A stretch of DNA of 43,998 nucleotides, from positions 1 to 43,998 of the forward strand of contig NZ_FODV01000026.1 in the NCBI RefSeq assembly GCF_900110465.1. Direction: 5' to 3'. The notes under the pieces were generated by a model. It had not been told where the DNA came from. It saw only the letters and a list, made by a program, of their open reading frames with translations, and searched no databases. This DNA is from Halogranum amylolyticum (GTDB lineage Archaea; Halobacteriota; Halobacteria; Halobacteriales; Haloferacaceae). Below, piece after piece: positions 33,626 through 42,017 of the stretch (within the stretch, counting starts at the first letter, position 1; every line of letters starts with the position of its first letter). A program made the position numbers and the translations under genes.

Positions 33626-33844
33626 TGGTTCGTCTTGACCTACTCAGAACCCCAGCAGTTCTGCTTGTGTTCATGTACTTCGTTCCCTCTGCCGTGTGTT
33701 CCTGACTATAGTGTTCCCGGGGGTTCTCACTGTTCTTTCTTATTCCGTTCACTAATGCCCTGTACGAAAGTGGCATCGGTTGTTCAAAAAATAGTCCGAT
33801 TACAGGGTGAAATAGTACCCGATCAGTTTCGGGCCTATCCGCCG

Positions 33845-35164
33845 TCAGAAGACCTCGTCAATCGTCTGATCGAGTACCGTGACGGCAGTGTCGATATCCT
33901 CTTCAGTAGTACAGAAGGGAGGTCCCATAATCACTTGGAACGCAGGTCGGCCGGGTCCAAACATAACTCCATTCTGCTTTGCTTTCTTGATGACTTCTTT
34001 GACTGGGTTGGGTCCATCCTCGACGCGAGGGTCGAAAACTGGATCACCGGTCTCGGGATCGACGAACTCAACAGCAGCCAAGAGCCCTCGACCTCTCACT
34101 TCGCCCACTACGTCGTGGTGGGTTAGGCTTTCGAGTCGGTCGTGCAGAACTGGGCCGAGACGGCGAACGTTGTCCATGAGGTTCTCGTACTCATCGATGG
34201 CTGCTAACCCTGCAGCACAGGCGAGCGGATTTCCGGCGAACGTTTGGCCAAAACTGAGGCCTTCCTGTCGAAGATAGGATGCGACATCATCGCTAACCAA
34301 AACGCCTCCAAGGGGAACATACGCGCTTGTCACACCCTTTGCGAAGGTGATCATGTCCGGTTCGATGTTCTCCGTTTCGCTTCCGAACCATTCCCCACAG
34401 CGACCGAATCCGGTGATGACCTCGTCGGCTATGAGAAGGATGTCGTACTTGTCACAAAGATCCTGTACTCGCTCGAAGTAACCTGGCGGCGCTGTGTATG
34501 CTCCGCTACTTCCTCCCACAATCTCTGTAACCAATGCGGCTATTGAATCCGGTCCCTGGTTCAGAATGACGTACTCGAGATGGTCTGCTGCTTGTTCGGC
34601 CAGTTCCTCCGGCGAATCGGCGTCGAATGGGCTCTGAGATCCACCAAGCGGGGGAAGGAATTTGGTCTTATTCGTGGTCGTTGCGTGTGATTCTACCGAG
34701 AGGCGTCCGTGAGAATCTCCAGTCAGCCCTCCGGTTGCATACGTCGAACCGTGGTATGAACGCCATCGTGACAGCACCGTCGATGCTCCCTGGTAGTCTC
34801 GTGCAATTTGAATCGCCGATTCGTTGGCTTCACTCCCCGATATCGAGAAGTAAACATCCGAGAGCGATTCCGGTGCAATGTCTGTGATTCGTCTGGCCAG
34901 CTCGGTTCTCACGTCGTTACCCTCAGCAGACGAGACGTACTGAATCCGGTCGAGTTGCGACCGAATACCGTCGATGATGTTTTCGTTACTGTGTCCAGCA
35001 TTGACACAGTACAACTGAGACGTGAAATCGAGGTACTCCTCCCCCTCTTCGTCGTACACGTGTGTTCCGTCGCCTTTCTCAAGCGAGAGTGGTTCGTCCC
35101 CCGGCGTATTCCAGTGAGGAATAGTGGGGTTAGTGTCAGCTCCAGGTGTCTCTGGGTCTAACAT
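33845..35164 (-). CDS. Class III aminotransferase
   Basis: A 439-aa PLP enzyme of normal length. Landmarks are YFSISGSEANESAIQIARDY, ALVTEIVGGSSGAYTAPPGYF, LLIADEVITGFGRCGEWF and the PLP-Lys region ITFAKGVTSAYVPLGGVLV (Lys near residue 280). Overall it resembles beta-alanine/taurine-pyruvate or similar omega-transaminases more than GabT. A TTTAACATA box on the - strand (35187-35195) is centred 27 nt before the ATG at 35164, a leaderless start. It is divergent from an ornithine cyclodeaminase stump and lies near a class I aminotransferase, so the region once handled amino acids. Amino donor unknown. Confidence 0.85.
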   Translation of the reverse strand: MLDPETPGADTNPTIPHWNTPGDEPLSLEKGDGTHVYDEEGEEYLDFTSQLYCVNAGHSNENIIDGIRSQLDRIQYVSSAEGNDVRTELARRITDIAPESLSDVYFSISGSEANESAIQIARDYQGASTVLSRWRSYHGSTYATGGLTGDSHGRLSVESHATTTNKTKFLPPLGGSQSPFDADSPEELAEQAADHLEYVILNQGPDSIAALVTEIVGGSSGAYTAPPGYFERVQDLCDKYDILLIADEVITGFGRCGEWFGSETENIEPDMITFAKGVTSAYVPLGGVLVSDDVASYLRQEGLSFGQTFAGNPLACAAGLAAIDEYENLMDNVRRLGPVLHDRLESLTHHDVVGEVRGRGLLAAVEFVDPETGDPVFDPRVEDGPNPVKEVIKKAKQNGVMFGPGRPAFQVIMGPPFCTTEEDIDTAVTVLDQTIDEVF

Positions 35165-35186
35165 AGTAACTCACTTTTGGGCACGC

Positions 35187-35240
35187 TATGTTAAATCTAG
35201 GGGCAACCCTCTAATTTCACAAAAACATTTTAATAATATG
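35187..35240. promoter_or_regulatory. Divergent promoters at the class III aminotransferase and OCD remnant
   Basis: The - strand box TTTAACATA (35187-35195) serves the gene starting at 35164, and the + strand TTTTAATAATATG (35228-35240) serves the ATG at 35260. Both are centred 26-27 nt from their start codons. Confidence 0.5.
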
Positions 35241-35259
35241 GATTCAGCACCAACCCGAA

Positions 35260-35508
35260 ATGAGTAGAAAAGTCCATACAGAGTAGTCTGACCGCAGCAC
35301 ACTGATACTCGGTTCCGATGAACTCCCGACCTGCATCGAGATGGACGAGGTGGTTGATGCAGTTGAGGCGGCGTTCTTCCGCTATCGCAACGGAGAGGAT
35401 CTATCGCCTGCGAAATTCAATGCCGTCGTCGAAGAACCCAGCAGCGGCTTCGGTGCTATACCCGCTGCCATCGATGATTCAGCCGGTATCAAGTCGGTTG
35501 GTGATTAG
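35260..35508 (+). pseudogene. Ornithine cyclodeaminase/mu-crystallin family stump
   Basis: From the ATG at 35260 the frame is MSRKVHTE, a TAG, then STLILGSDELPTCIEMDEVVDAVEAAFFRY and FGAIPAAIDDSAGIKSVGD before a final TAG. The second part matches the N-terminal domain of the family (MDEVVDAVEAAF...GE, then AGIK). The NAD-binding domain, about 250 residues, is gone. Its promoter is still in place. The family includes ornithine cyclodeaminase, alanine dehydrogenase and imine reductases, in keeping with the neighbouring aminotransferases. Confidence 0.75.
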
Positions 35509-35526
35509 TTGAACGTCGACGCCCGA

Positions 35527-36747
35527 TTAGTCCCCCAGTTCGTCATGCGCCATCTCTTCAATACGGTTCAGCCCTTTTTCGAGTTCATCCAGACTATTCG
35601 CAAAACTCAGTCGGAGGTAACCTTCGCCAACGTCTCCGAATCCGCTCCCAGGTGCTGTGACTACACCGTAGTTGTTCAGGAGCTTTTTCGCGATTTCCAT
35701 GCTGGACCCCTCGAACTCACTCACATCGAGAAACACGTAGATTGCTCCGTTGGGTCGCGGACAGGAGACTCCCGGTATCTCTGCGATGCGGTCAACGACG
35801 AAGTCACGTCGTCGTTCGAAGACGTCGTACATCTCTTCTATAGAAGATTGGTCTCCAGTGAGCGCAGTGAGTGCAGCGTGTTGAGACACGCTGGATGCAC
35901 ACGATGTGGTGCTCTGATGGATGGTTGTCGTCGTATCAATGACGGTTTCGTCGCCTGCAAGCCACCCGAGTCGCCATCCGGTCATTGCGTATTTTTTTGA
36001 ACATCCGTTGACAGTCAACACTCGTTCGGGGTGATCGACGTATGAGGCGATTCCCTCGGAAGACCCGTCGTAGACCAGTCCTTCGTAGACCTCGTCAGCT
36101 ATGAGATAGGCGTTGTAGTCTGCGACGGCGTCAGTGACCCTCTGGATTTCCTCACGGTCGAAATCCCTTCCAGTTGGATTGCAGGGTGTGTTTAGCAGCA
36201 CTGCCGCGGTATCACTCGACATCGCGTCGATAACTCTGTCAGCGTCGAGATCGAAGTCGTCTTCCGGTGACATCGGCACCTCAACAGGCTTCGCCCCTGC
36301 GAGCGTCGCCTGAGCGGAATAGTTTGGCCACCCCGGTGTCGGGATCAGAACGTCGTCCCCTGGGTTCACGACCGCAAGCATCGCTAAGAGCAGTGCTTCC
36401 ATCGCACCGTTTGTGACGACAAGTTCACTTTCCGGATCGACATGGACATAGTTCTCGTCGGCCATCTTGTTTGCAATAGCTTCACGCACCTCTGGCAGGC
36501 CAGCATTAGACGTGTAGTGGGTCGCACCGTCATGTGCGGCATCCATTGCTCCCGAAACGATGTGCTGGGGCGTATCGAAGTCCGGTTCGCCGACTTCGAG
36601 TCGGACGAGGTCTCCCTCGTGTTCTTCGGCCAAGTCGAACATGACGCGGATCTTGCTCTCTTCAAACTGCTCTACTCGCTCTGCTATTTGGGCTGGCGTG
36701 TTCAACACTGTGACTCCCTCTCTCACTCTTGTATCTGCATCCAACAT
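35527..36747 (-). CDS. Class I/II aminotransferase (aspartate aminotransferase-like)
   Basis: A 406-aa fold-type I PLP enzyme. Motifs in order are LEVGEPDFDTPQHI, VTNGAMEALLLAMLAVVNPGD, PTPGWPNYSAQ, LLNTPCNPTGRDFD, YLIADEVYEGLVYDG and the PLP-Lys segment NGCSKKYAMTGWRLGWL (Lys near residue 246), with Arg for the carboxylate in LRLSFANS. It transfers the amino group of aspartate, alanine, aromatic or related 2-amino acids to 2-oxoglutarate. It stands alone in the same direction as the class III enzyme. Exact substrate range cannot be read. Confidence 0.9.
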   Translation of the reverse strand: MLDADTRVREGVTVLNTPAQIAERVEQFEESKIRVMFDLAEEHEGDLVRLEVGEPDFDTPQHIVSGAMDAAHDGATHYTSNAGLPEVREAIANKMADENYVHVDPESELVVTNGAMEALLLAMLAVVNPGDDVLIPTPGWPNYSAQATLAGAKPVEVPMSPEDDFDLDADRVIDAMSSDTAAVLLNTPCNPTGRDFDREEIQRVTDAVADYNAYLIADEVYEGLVYDGSSEGIASYVDHPERVLTVNGCSKKYAMTGWRLGWLAGDETVIDTTTTIHQSTTSCASSVSQHAALTALTGDQSSIEEMYDVFERRRDFVVDRIAEIPGVSCPRPNGAIYVFLDVSEFEGSSMEIAKKLLNNYGVVTAPGSGFGDVGEGYLRLSFANSLDELEKGLNRIEEMAHDELGD

Positions 36748-36851
36748 AAATGTGTCTGCCCTAGTGAATCTGTGGTAATGCCCTCAACGGGCGCATATTA
36801 CACACTATTGCATTTCTTCGGCCCCGTAGTTTCGGTATACGGCGCTGGATT

Positions 36852-37175
36852 TCACGGATATCTCACACTCCGGTGAAGGTTGTAGACGGTAGCTTTGAGA
36901 AGCATTTCACGGAACTCCAGCCACCAGCTTCGCGCACGCACGGCAGCGCCGAGCGTGCGCTTGATTGACGAGAAGGCGGTTTCAGACATGGATCGCTGGT
37001 GGTACCGATCACTGTCCATGCGGGCGTTGTGCGCGTGATCGAGTGGGTTCATGATGCGGTGTTTGATTAGCGGTCGAACACCCTTTTCACGGAGTTCCTC
37101 GCGGAAGGCTTTCGCGTCGTATCCGCGATCAGCTGCAAGGCTCCGCAGGTCGCCCGCCGGAACGCGGGCGACCTG
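36852..37175 (-). pseudogene. IS5-type transposase C-terminal fragment
   Basis: The frame reads AGDLRSLAADRGYDAKAF, then GVRPLIKHRIMNPLDHAHNAR, and the end segment YHQRSMSETAFSSIKRTLG with the last catalytic Glu (SETAFSSIKR) and VYNLHRSV. This is the C-terminal third of a haloarchaeal IS5-family transposase. The N-terminal part is missing; the fragment begins at a hairpin where an inverted copy of the same region starts on the other strand. Confidence 0.8.
37146..37175. repeat. Perfect 12-bp inverted repeat at the IS5 fragment junction
   Basis: CAGGTCGCCCGC (37146-37157) and GCGGGCGACCTG (37164-37175) are separated by CGGAAC. The arms are the same codons of the two head-to-head transposase fragments. 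Confidence 0.8.
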
Positions 37176-37335
37176 CTCTCGTTGGCCGCTGGCCGAGCGT
37201 ACGACGGCAAACCGTTCCGCGAGGAACTCCGCAACTACGGAATTCGTCCGCTTATCAAGCATCGTATCTACTCTTCGCTTGATCTTGCGCACAACGCACG
37301 GCTGAGTTCGATGCACTACAACCGCCGCTGGATGT
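37158..37335 (+). pseudogene. Inverted second fragment of an IS5-type transposase
   Basis: The + frame reads NAGDLLSLAAGRAYDGKPF, then GIRPLIKHRIYSSLDLAHNAR and HYNRRWM, the same protein segment as the - strand fragment next to it but clearly diverged. It breaks off before the catalytic Glu and joins the peptide-binding protein relic at about 37336. Confidence 0.75.
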
Positions 37336-37336
37336 G

Positions 37337-37843
37337 GGCTGTTCAAGTACGGAAATTGGACGCGAGGCGAGCGATTCGAACTTGAAGCGAACAAGAACCA
37401 CCCGATTGCACCACCGAGCATCGAAAAACGAATTCAACGGCCACTCTCCTCTGGGTCTGCAGAGCAGGAAGCACTGAGCAAGGGCCAATACGGCATTCTC
37501 GATTACTGGTTTTGGAACAACAAGTCGCTGGAGAAGATGGTTAGCGAGAACGACCATCTCGAAATGCAAGCAAAGATGAGCAACCTCCAGGAAGCTACCT
37601 GGGCAAACACCAAATCGGCTCCGCTTGATGACAAAGCCTTCCGACAGGCCTACAGCGCAGTCGTAGCTGGACTCCAGTAAGTGTTCATTGAGGAGATCTA
37701 CGATAGCTTCGGAAAACGTGCTCACTCATCAATTTCGAAACTCATCAAGTTCTGGTATAACCCCGAAACACCCTGGGTGGACGACGGTAACAAAGCAGCC
37801 GTCGAACTCCTGATCAATACTGGCTACCGGTGGGAACACCCGT
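37337..37843 (+). pseudogene. Relic of a peptide ABC transporter binding protein (SBP_bac_5)
   Basis: The frame reads LFKYGNWTRGERFELEANKN, then LSKGQYGILDYWFW and PLDDKAFRQAYSAVVAG, a TAA (37678-37680), and in the same frame FIEEIYDSFGKRAHSS and KAAVELLINTGYRW. This is the middle of a DppA/OppA-type dipeptide or oligopeptide receptor (GERFELEAN, DDKAFRQA and KAAVELL are family landmarks). Both ends are missing: an IS5 fragment replaces the front, and the back is fused to an ABC ATPase tail. Confidence 0.75.
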
Positions 37844-38201
37844 ATTCGAAAGCATTGCTCGCGGCCACACCCGAATCGGATCCCTTCAACGACAGAGAGC
37901 ACGCTGAGATTCAAGGGTCAATTCCGGACCCGATCAATCTGCCCAGTGGCTGTCGGTTCAAGGACCGTTGCCCGAGAGGAAGAACATCTGGGGCCACATC
38001 GGCCCCGAGCTTCTCGAAGCGGACGGCGAAACACGGGTTGCTTGTCATCCCAATTACAGCGAGAAGGACCGGAAACGGATGGAAACAACATTCGAATCGG
38101 TTACAGACGCTGACCTCGATCCATGGTCGGACTTCGAGGTCGTGCCCAGCGACGAAGGAACTACCCATTTCACCCAAATCTTAAAGAATACGGCGCAGTG
38201 A
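37844..38201 (+). pseudogene. C-terminal relic of a DppF/OppF peptide ABC transporter ATPase
   Basis: HPYSKALLAATPESDP, then IPDPINLPSGCRFKDRCPR, is the oligopeptide ABC ATPase C-terminal domain with its Cys pattern. Around 37975 the frame shifts, and the rest continues as NIWGHIGPELLEADGETRVACH. The nucleotide-binding domain is absent; a deletion joined the tail to the receptor relic, removing the permease genes presumed between them. It ends 7 bp before an intact dipeptide-epimerase-like gene. Confidence 0.8.
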
Positions 38202-38207
38202 CATAGG

Positions 38208-39329
38208 ATGATGAAGATACAAGAAGTTACTCTCCACGAGTTTCAGTTGCCACTCTCAGAACCATTCGTGACCGCGCTGCGACCCATTCCCGAACTTGAG
38301 CGCGTCCTCGTCGAGGTTACGACGGACACAGGCTTGACTGGACTTGGAGAGGCGGCACCGAGTTACGAGGTGACCGGCGAGTCACAGCGTTCGACTGTTG
38401 CCATACTCGAAGACGTTCTTGCACCCCTTCTTGTCGGTCGAAACCCGCTGGCGATCAACACGCTGACGAAGGAGTTGAAGGACGTCGTCGACGGGGCTCC
38501 GAGTGCACACGCTGCGGTCGAGATGGCGCTGCAAGATCTCCGGGGCAAGAATGCCGGGGTACCATTGTACGAATTATGGGGTGGCGACCCCGCAGAGTCA
38601 GTGTCGATCACCGTCCCCAAAGTCATCAGCCTGAAAGACCCCGACGAGATGGCTTCAGATGCAAGCGATGCAGTCGCTTCGGGATATGACCGATTCAAAA
38701 TCAAGGTCGGTGGGGATCCACAGACCGATATCGAACGAATCCGGTCCGTTCGGGAGGCGATTCCAACCCACGTCAGCCTGAAAGCCGACGCGAATCAAGG
38801 ATGGAAAGATGCCAAAACCGCACTATCAGTCCTCCGCCACACCCAGTCGGATATCAACGTCATCGAACAGCCCGTCGCCGACGACAACGTGGACGACTTG
38901 TCGTTCCTCCGTTCGAGGCTTGATATCCCAGTTATGCCTGACGAGAGCGTCAAGACGGCGAGCGACGCGAGCAAGTTGGTAAAAATGGAGGCGGGAGACG
39001 TCTACAATATCAAATTGATGAAAGCAGGTGGACTGAACGAGGCTATTCGTATCAACACAGTTGCCGAGGCAGACAATCGGCCGACTCAGCTTGGGTCAAT
39101 GGTTGAAGGACACGTCGGAACCGCTGCGGGGGCTCACTTCGTCGCAGCTTTCGAGAACGTCATCTGGAATGAAATGGTTGGACCATTCATGACGGAAGAC
39201 GGCATCACGGACCTTCAAGTCGCTGAACCACGAATCGAGGTGGATGGACCTGGGTTGGGTGTGACGATAGACCACGACAGGCTAGAGCAACTTGCGACTA
39301 ACCAGACTATCATCAGTTCCCAAAAATGA
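38208..39329 (+). CDS. Enolase-superfamily enzyme, dipeptide epimerase-like (MLE subgroup)
   Basis: A 373-aa protein. Active-site positions are K164-x-K166 (FKIKVGGD), D194 (KADANQGW), E220 (VIEQPV), D245 (MPDESV) and K269 on the opposite face (YNIKLMKAGG), the muconate-lactonising subgroup pattern that includes L-Ala-D/L-Glu and other dipeptide epimerases. The remains of a peptide ABC transporter directly upstream support dipeptide epimerisation. A CTTAAAG box (38180-38186) gives a leaderless start at 38208 or 38211, so the gene has its own promoter inside the relic. Its stop overlaps the ATG of a broken downstream frame. N-succinyl amino acid racemase or muconate cycloisomerase are the alternatives. 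Confidence 0.88.
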   Translation: MMKIQEVTLHEFQLPLSEPFVTALRPIPELERVLVEVTTDTGLTGLGEAAPSYEVTGESQRSTVAILEDVLAPLLVGRNPLAINTLTKELKDVVDGAPSAHAAVEMALQDLRGKNAGVPLYELWGGDPAESVSITVPKVISLKDPDEMASDASDAVASGYDRFKIKVGGDPQTDIERIRSVREAIPTHVSLKADANQGWKDAKTALSVLRHTQSDINVIEQPVADDNVDDLSFLRSRLDIPVMPDESVKTASDASKLVKMEAGDVYNIKLMKAGGLNEAIRINTVAEADNRPTQLGSMVEGHVGTAAGAHFVAAFENVIWNEMVGPFMTEDGITDLQVAEPRIEVDGPGLGVTIDHDRLEQLATNQTIISSQK

Positions 39330-39480
39330 GCACTGAAGAAGCCGGGATTGACCACCGATCCGCAACCCACGACCTGGATTCCAAGACGTCCTCGACGTAG
39401 TGGGACAAGTCATTGATCTCGACGAGAGACGCCAAGAGGTATTCACGACGAATTCGACGAAAGCGATTCGTTCGACCCCC
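39326..39480 (+). pseudogene. Broken gene coupled to the epimerase
   Basis: An ATG overlaps the epimerase stop (ATGA) and gives MSTEEAGIDHRSATHDL, then a TAG after 24 codons. One frame over, QDVLDVVGQVIDLDERRQEVF continues with good coding character, so a frameshift near 39380 is likely. The rest to 39625 holds nothing recognisable. Family unknown. Confidence 0.35.
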
Positions 39481-39625
39481 CAATCCCCGAAACTGCCTTT
39501 CTCGTCGTTACTCTCGTGTACTCTGTCGTCGCGATGTTCACTTCCTACAAACTCTGAGATCAGGCCGTCTCTGTGCGTATTCGTTTCGAAAATACTAGCC
39601 GGGTCAAATGGTGGGGGGACCCGAG

Positions 39626-40354
39626 TTATTCGACTGTGTGATAGAGGGTTCCAATACCTTCTATTTCGACTTCGACTTCGTCGCCCGAAGAAAGTCCGCC
39701 GACGCCTGACGTCGTCCCCGTTGAGATGATGTCTCCCGGTTCTAGCGTCATGTAGTCGGTTATCTCTGCGATCAGTTCTGGAACGGAAAAGATGAGCTCC
39801 GTTCGCGACGATTGCTGTCTCGTCTCGCCGTTCAACCGGAGTTCAATCGTCGCATCGTCTGGGACGTTCTCTACGGGGGCGACGACTGGACCCATGGGTG
39901 CAGCGCCGTCAAACGCCTTGCCTCGCACCCAGTTCTGCTCGACGCGTTGGTCATCACGGTTCGAGACGTCGTTGACGCAGGTGAATCCTGCGACGACGTC
40001 CATCGCGTTGGCCTTGTCCACGTTACGGCACTGCTCACCAATGACGACGCCAAATTCTGCTTCGAATTCGATTTGATCTTTGCCTTCGGGAAGAGAAATT
40101 TTGTCTCCGTACCCCGCGAGCGTGTTCGGAGGCTTGAGGAACAGCATCGGGCGGTCAGGAAGTTCCATCCCTTCTTCTTCAGCATGGTCCTCGTAGTTCA
40201 GCCCGATACACACGATTTTGCTTGGCTCAGATGGTGGAAGGATGTCCACCGCTTCGGGATCGTACGTGGTGACTCCGAATTCGATGCCATCACTCGTCCA
40301 TGTACCGGTTCGGGTGGCTCCACTGGGGTCTCGAAAGCGAACGTGTCGCATCAA
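39626..40354 (-). CDS. Fumarylacetoacetate hydrolase family protein
   Basis: A 242-aa FAH-fold enzyme, short form as in acylpyruvases and 5-carboxymethyl-2-hydroxymuconate isomerase. It shows CIGLNYEDHAEEEG, FLKPPNTLAGYGD, the metal ligands EFEAEFGVVIGEQCR (E-x-E) and Asp in VNDVSNRD, and LEPGDIISTGTTSGVG. It likely hydrolyses or isomerises a 2-oxo acid. A TAAAT box near 40376-40382 gives leaderless starts at 40354 or 40351. It is not close in sequence to the FAH at 20167-20988. Convergent with the epimerase gene. Confidence 0.9.
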   Translation of the reverse strand: MMRHVRFRDPSGATRTGTWTSDGIEFGVTTYDPEAVDILPPSEPSKIVCIGLNYEDHAEEEGMELPDRPMLFLKPPNTLAGYGDKISLPEGKDQIEFEAEFGVVIGEQCRNVDKANAMDVVAGFTCVNDVSNRDDQRVEQNWVRGKAFDGAAPMGPVVAPVENVPDDATIELRLNGETRQQSSRTELIFSVPELIAEITDYMTLEPGDIISTGTTSGVGGLSSGDEVEVEIEGIGTLYHTVE

Positions 40355-40378
40355 TTGTTATTGATTGACTCCCCACAT

Positions 40379-40561
40379 TTAGTCGTACCCCTTTCCCGCC
40401 TCGATTGCCTTTTCGTCGGCCCACGTTCGGATGAGACTCGACGATTTTTTCGTTGGCTCGAATTTGTCCTCCGAGGTCTCAATTTCATTCGTTCGGTTTT
40501 CTTCGATCCTGTCGAAGAACACTTCCTTGATATCGTCAGCACTGGCACGTCGAGAGTCCAT
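40379..40561 (-). pseudogene. Unrecognised C-terminal gene fragment
   Basis: MDSRRASADDIKEVFFDRIE continues to EKAIEAGKGYD and stops 24 nt before the FAH gene in the same direction. Haloarchaeal amino acid composition suggests real coding sequence. The 5' side runs into transposase debris near 40650, so it is probably the tail of a truncated gene once in an operon with FAH. No family is recognised. Confidence 0.35.
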
Positions 40562-40654
40562 TCGTGTTCTCAGACGGTCATCGAACGCCACTAGGGTGAC
40601 TCGTGGGCATGGATACTCGTCGTCGACGCTGTGTTGGCGGCCGGACTCGCCCAA

Positions 40655-41673
40655 CTAGCGAGGATGAAGGGGCTCGCGGACGTCAGTACAACCGTGCAGG
40701 AACGACTTTACCGACTTGTACTGGTTTTCGATGTCCCAGCGACGGCTGTAGCTGCTGGTGAGGTACCTGATTCCGATGGGGTCGACGTGATCGCGGTTGG
40801 TCACGAACATCGCATAGTTGCCATCAGCGTCGTCACTGGTCGCTGGCACGTACAGCTCACAGCTTCCCGGTATAGCTTGGTGAACGCAACGATATCCTCG
40901 ATTTGCGTCTCTTGGACTGACGCCGCCACCTCTTCGTTAGCTGGCGTCGCGAACTGCTTGATCACCCGAAGAAACGTAGAGTCGTCACAGACATCGTTCT
41001 CATCAAGGAACCAGCCAGCTTCCCCTTCTAAGTGAGCACTCCCTTGCGTGAGGCACGCCGAGGAGAACAGATCAAGGATCTGTTCGTCCTCGTAGACTCT
41101 GTTGTCATCTCTGTCGGAGTCAAACTCGCCGAAGCCGTGTCTTCGGGCGAGTTCGACCACTTGATTCCTTCTTTCGAACGTGCGCGCGGGACAGTGCCTG
41201 CTCGACCTCATCGTCGTCGCCGTCGTCTTCATCTATGTCGATGGGGACTAGTGCGTCGGAATGACGTCGTTGTCCCGTACTTCCAGCGCAATTCCTGTTG
41301 CGGCGGCGTCGAGTGTAGTCTTGGTTTGCTCACTGAACTGCTCCCAGGCGTAGGAGATGTTCTGTTGGGTCGGTGGCTTCTCCAAGCCGAGTCGTTTCAG
41401 CAGCGGCGGGCGATTCGCGAGGCGATCTGCAACCTCGCTCTGGGCGAGGTCGTAGATCGTCTGGTAGAGGTAAACCCATGCCATCGACTCGGTTCCGAAG
41501 GTAACCTTGTGTTGCTGCCGGGCGTCCGTGAGTCCATCCGTTGGAATCGAGACTTCCGAGAGAACACGCCAGAGGTGATCAGCAGTCTCGCAGAGCTTCT
41601 GGGCGTGGATGACGATCGCCCCCGCCAGGGCGGGGGCGTCGTCGGCGACTGCGGGTGTGAGTTCGGCTTCCAT
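40655..41673 (-). pseudogene. Decayed haloarchaeal DDE-type transposase
   Basis: An N-terminal part (LTPAVADDAPALAGAIVIHA and GLTDARQQHKVTFGTESMAW) is intact to about 41248. A frameshift pair (41250 and about 41185) leads to ELARRHGFGEFDSDRDDNR. Near 40860 another shift precedes YVPATSDDADGNYAMFVTNR and SSYSRRWDIENQYKSVKSFL, the C-terminal YREK-like signature of a large transposase. The central catalytic region seems to be deleted and the C-terminus is cut off after KSFL. Family not named with confidence; it is clearly a haloarchaeal IS. Confidence 0.7.
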
Positions 41674-41697
41674 CGTGTTCGGAACTCGTGGGAGTGA

Positions 41698-41949
41698 GCG
41701 CCATCAGCGCTTCACATTAGTCGAAGAGTGGACTTGTTCAGAACTCCCGGTACCAAGTATCGGTCACGGCGATAGCAACCGCCGTTCCATCAACGTATCA
41801 GTCGTTTAGTGGTTTGTAGAATTTGAGATCCCGAACTTGTGTGGTCGCCACGAATTAATTTTGTATACCAATATACGATTTACGAGGTCCTTATTGACTG
41901 ATCTCTTGGATTACAAGACCTCTATCGCCAATATTCGGTTCGAACCATT
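41698..41949. other. Spacer before the integrase
   Basis: About 250 bp, AT-rich in the second half (41830-41940), with no gene seen. It borders the palindrome at 41950. Confidence 0.4.
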
Positions 41950-41979
41950 CACGTTGCTTTAGACCAGTAAAGCAACGTG
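41950..41979. repeat. 12-6-12 perfect palindrome, candidate recombination core (dif-like)
   Basis: CACGTTGCTTTA (41950-41961), GACCAG, TAAAGCAACGTG (41968-41979). It lies 38 nt before the integrase ATG. Arms of 11-12 bp around a 6-bp centre match the architecture of tyrosine recombinase core sites such as dif. An operator or terminator hairpin is the alternative. Confidence 0.5.
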
Positions 41980-42017
41980 GATTGAAGCGGGTCGCCGCTG
42001 TCTGCTCAGTCGAGACC

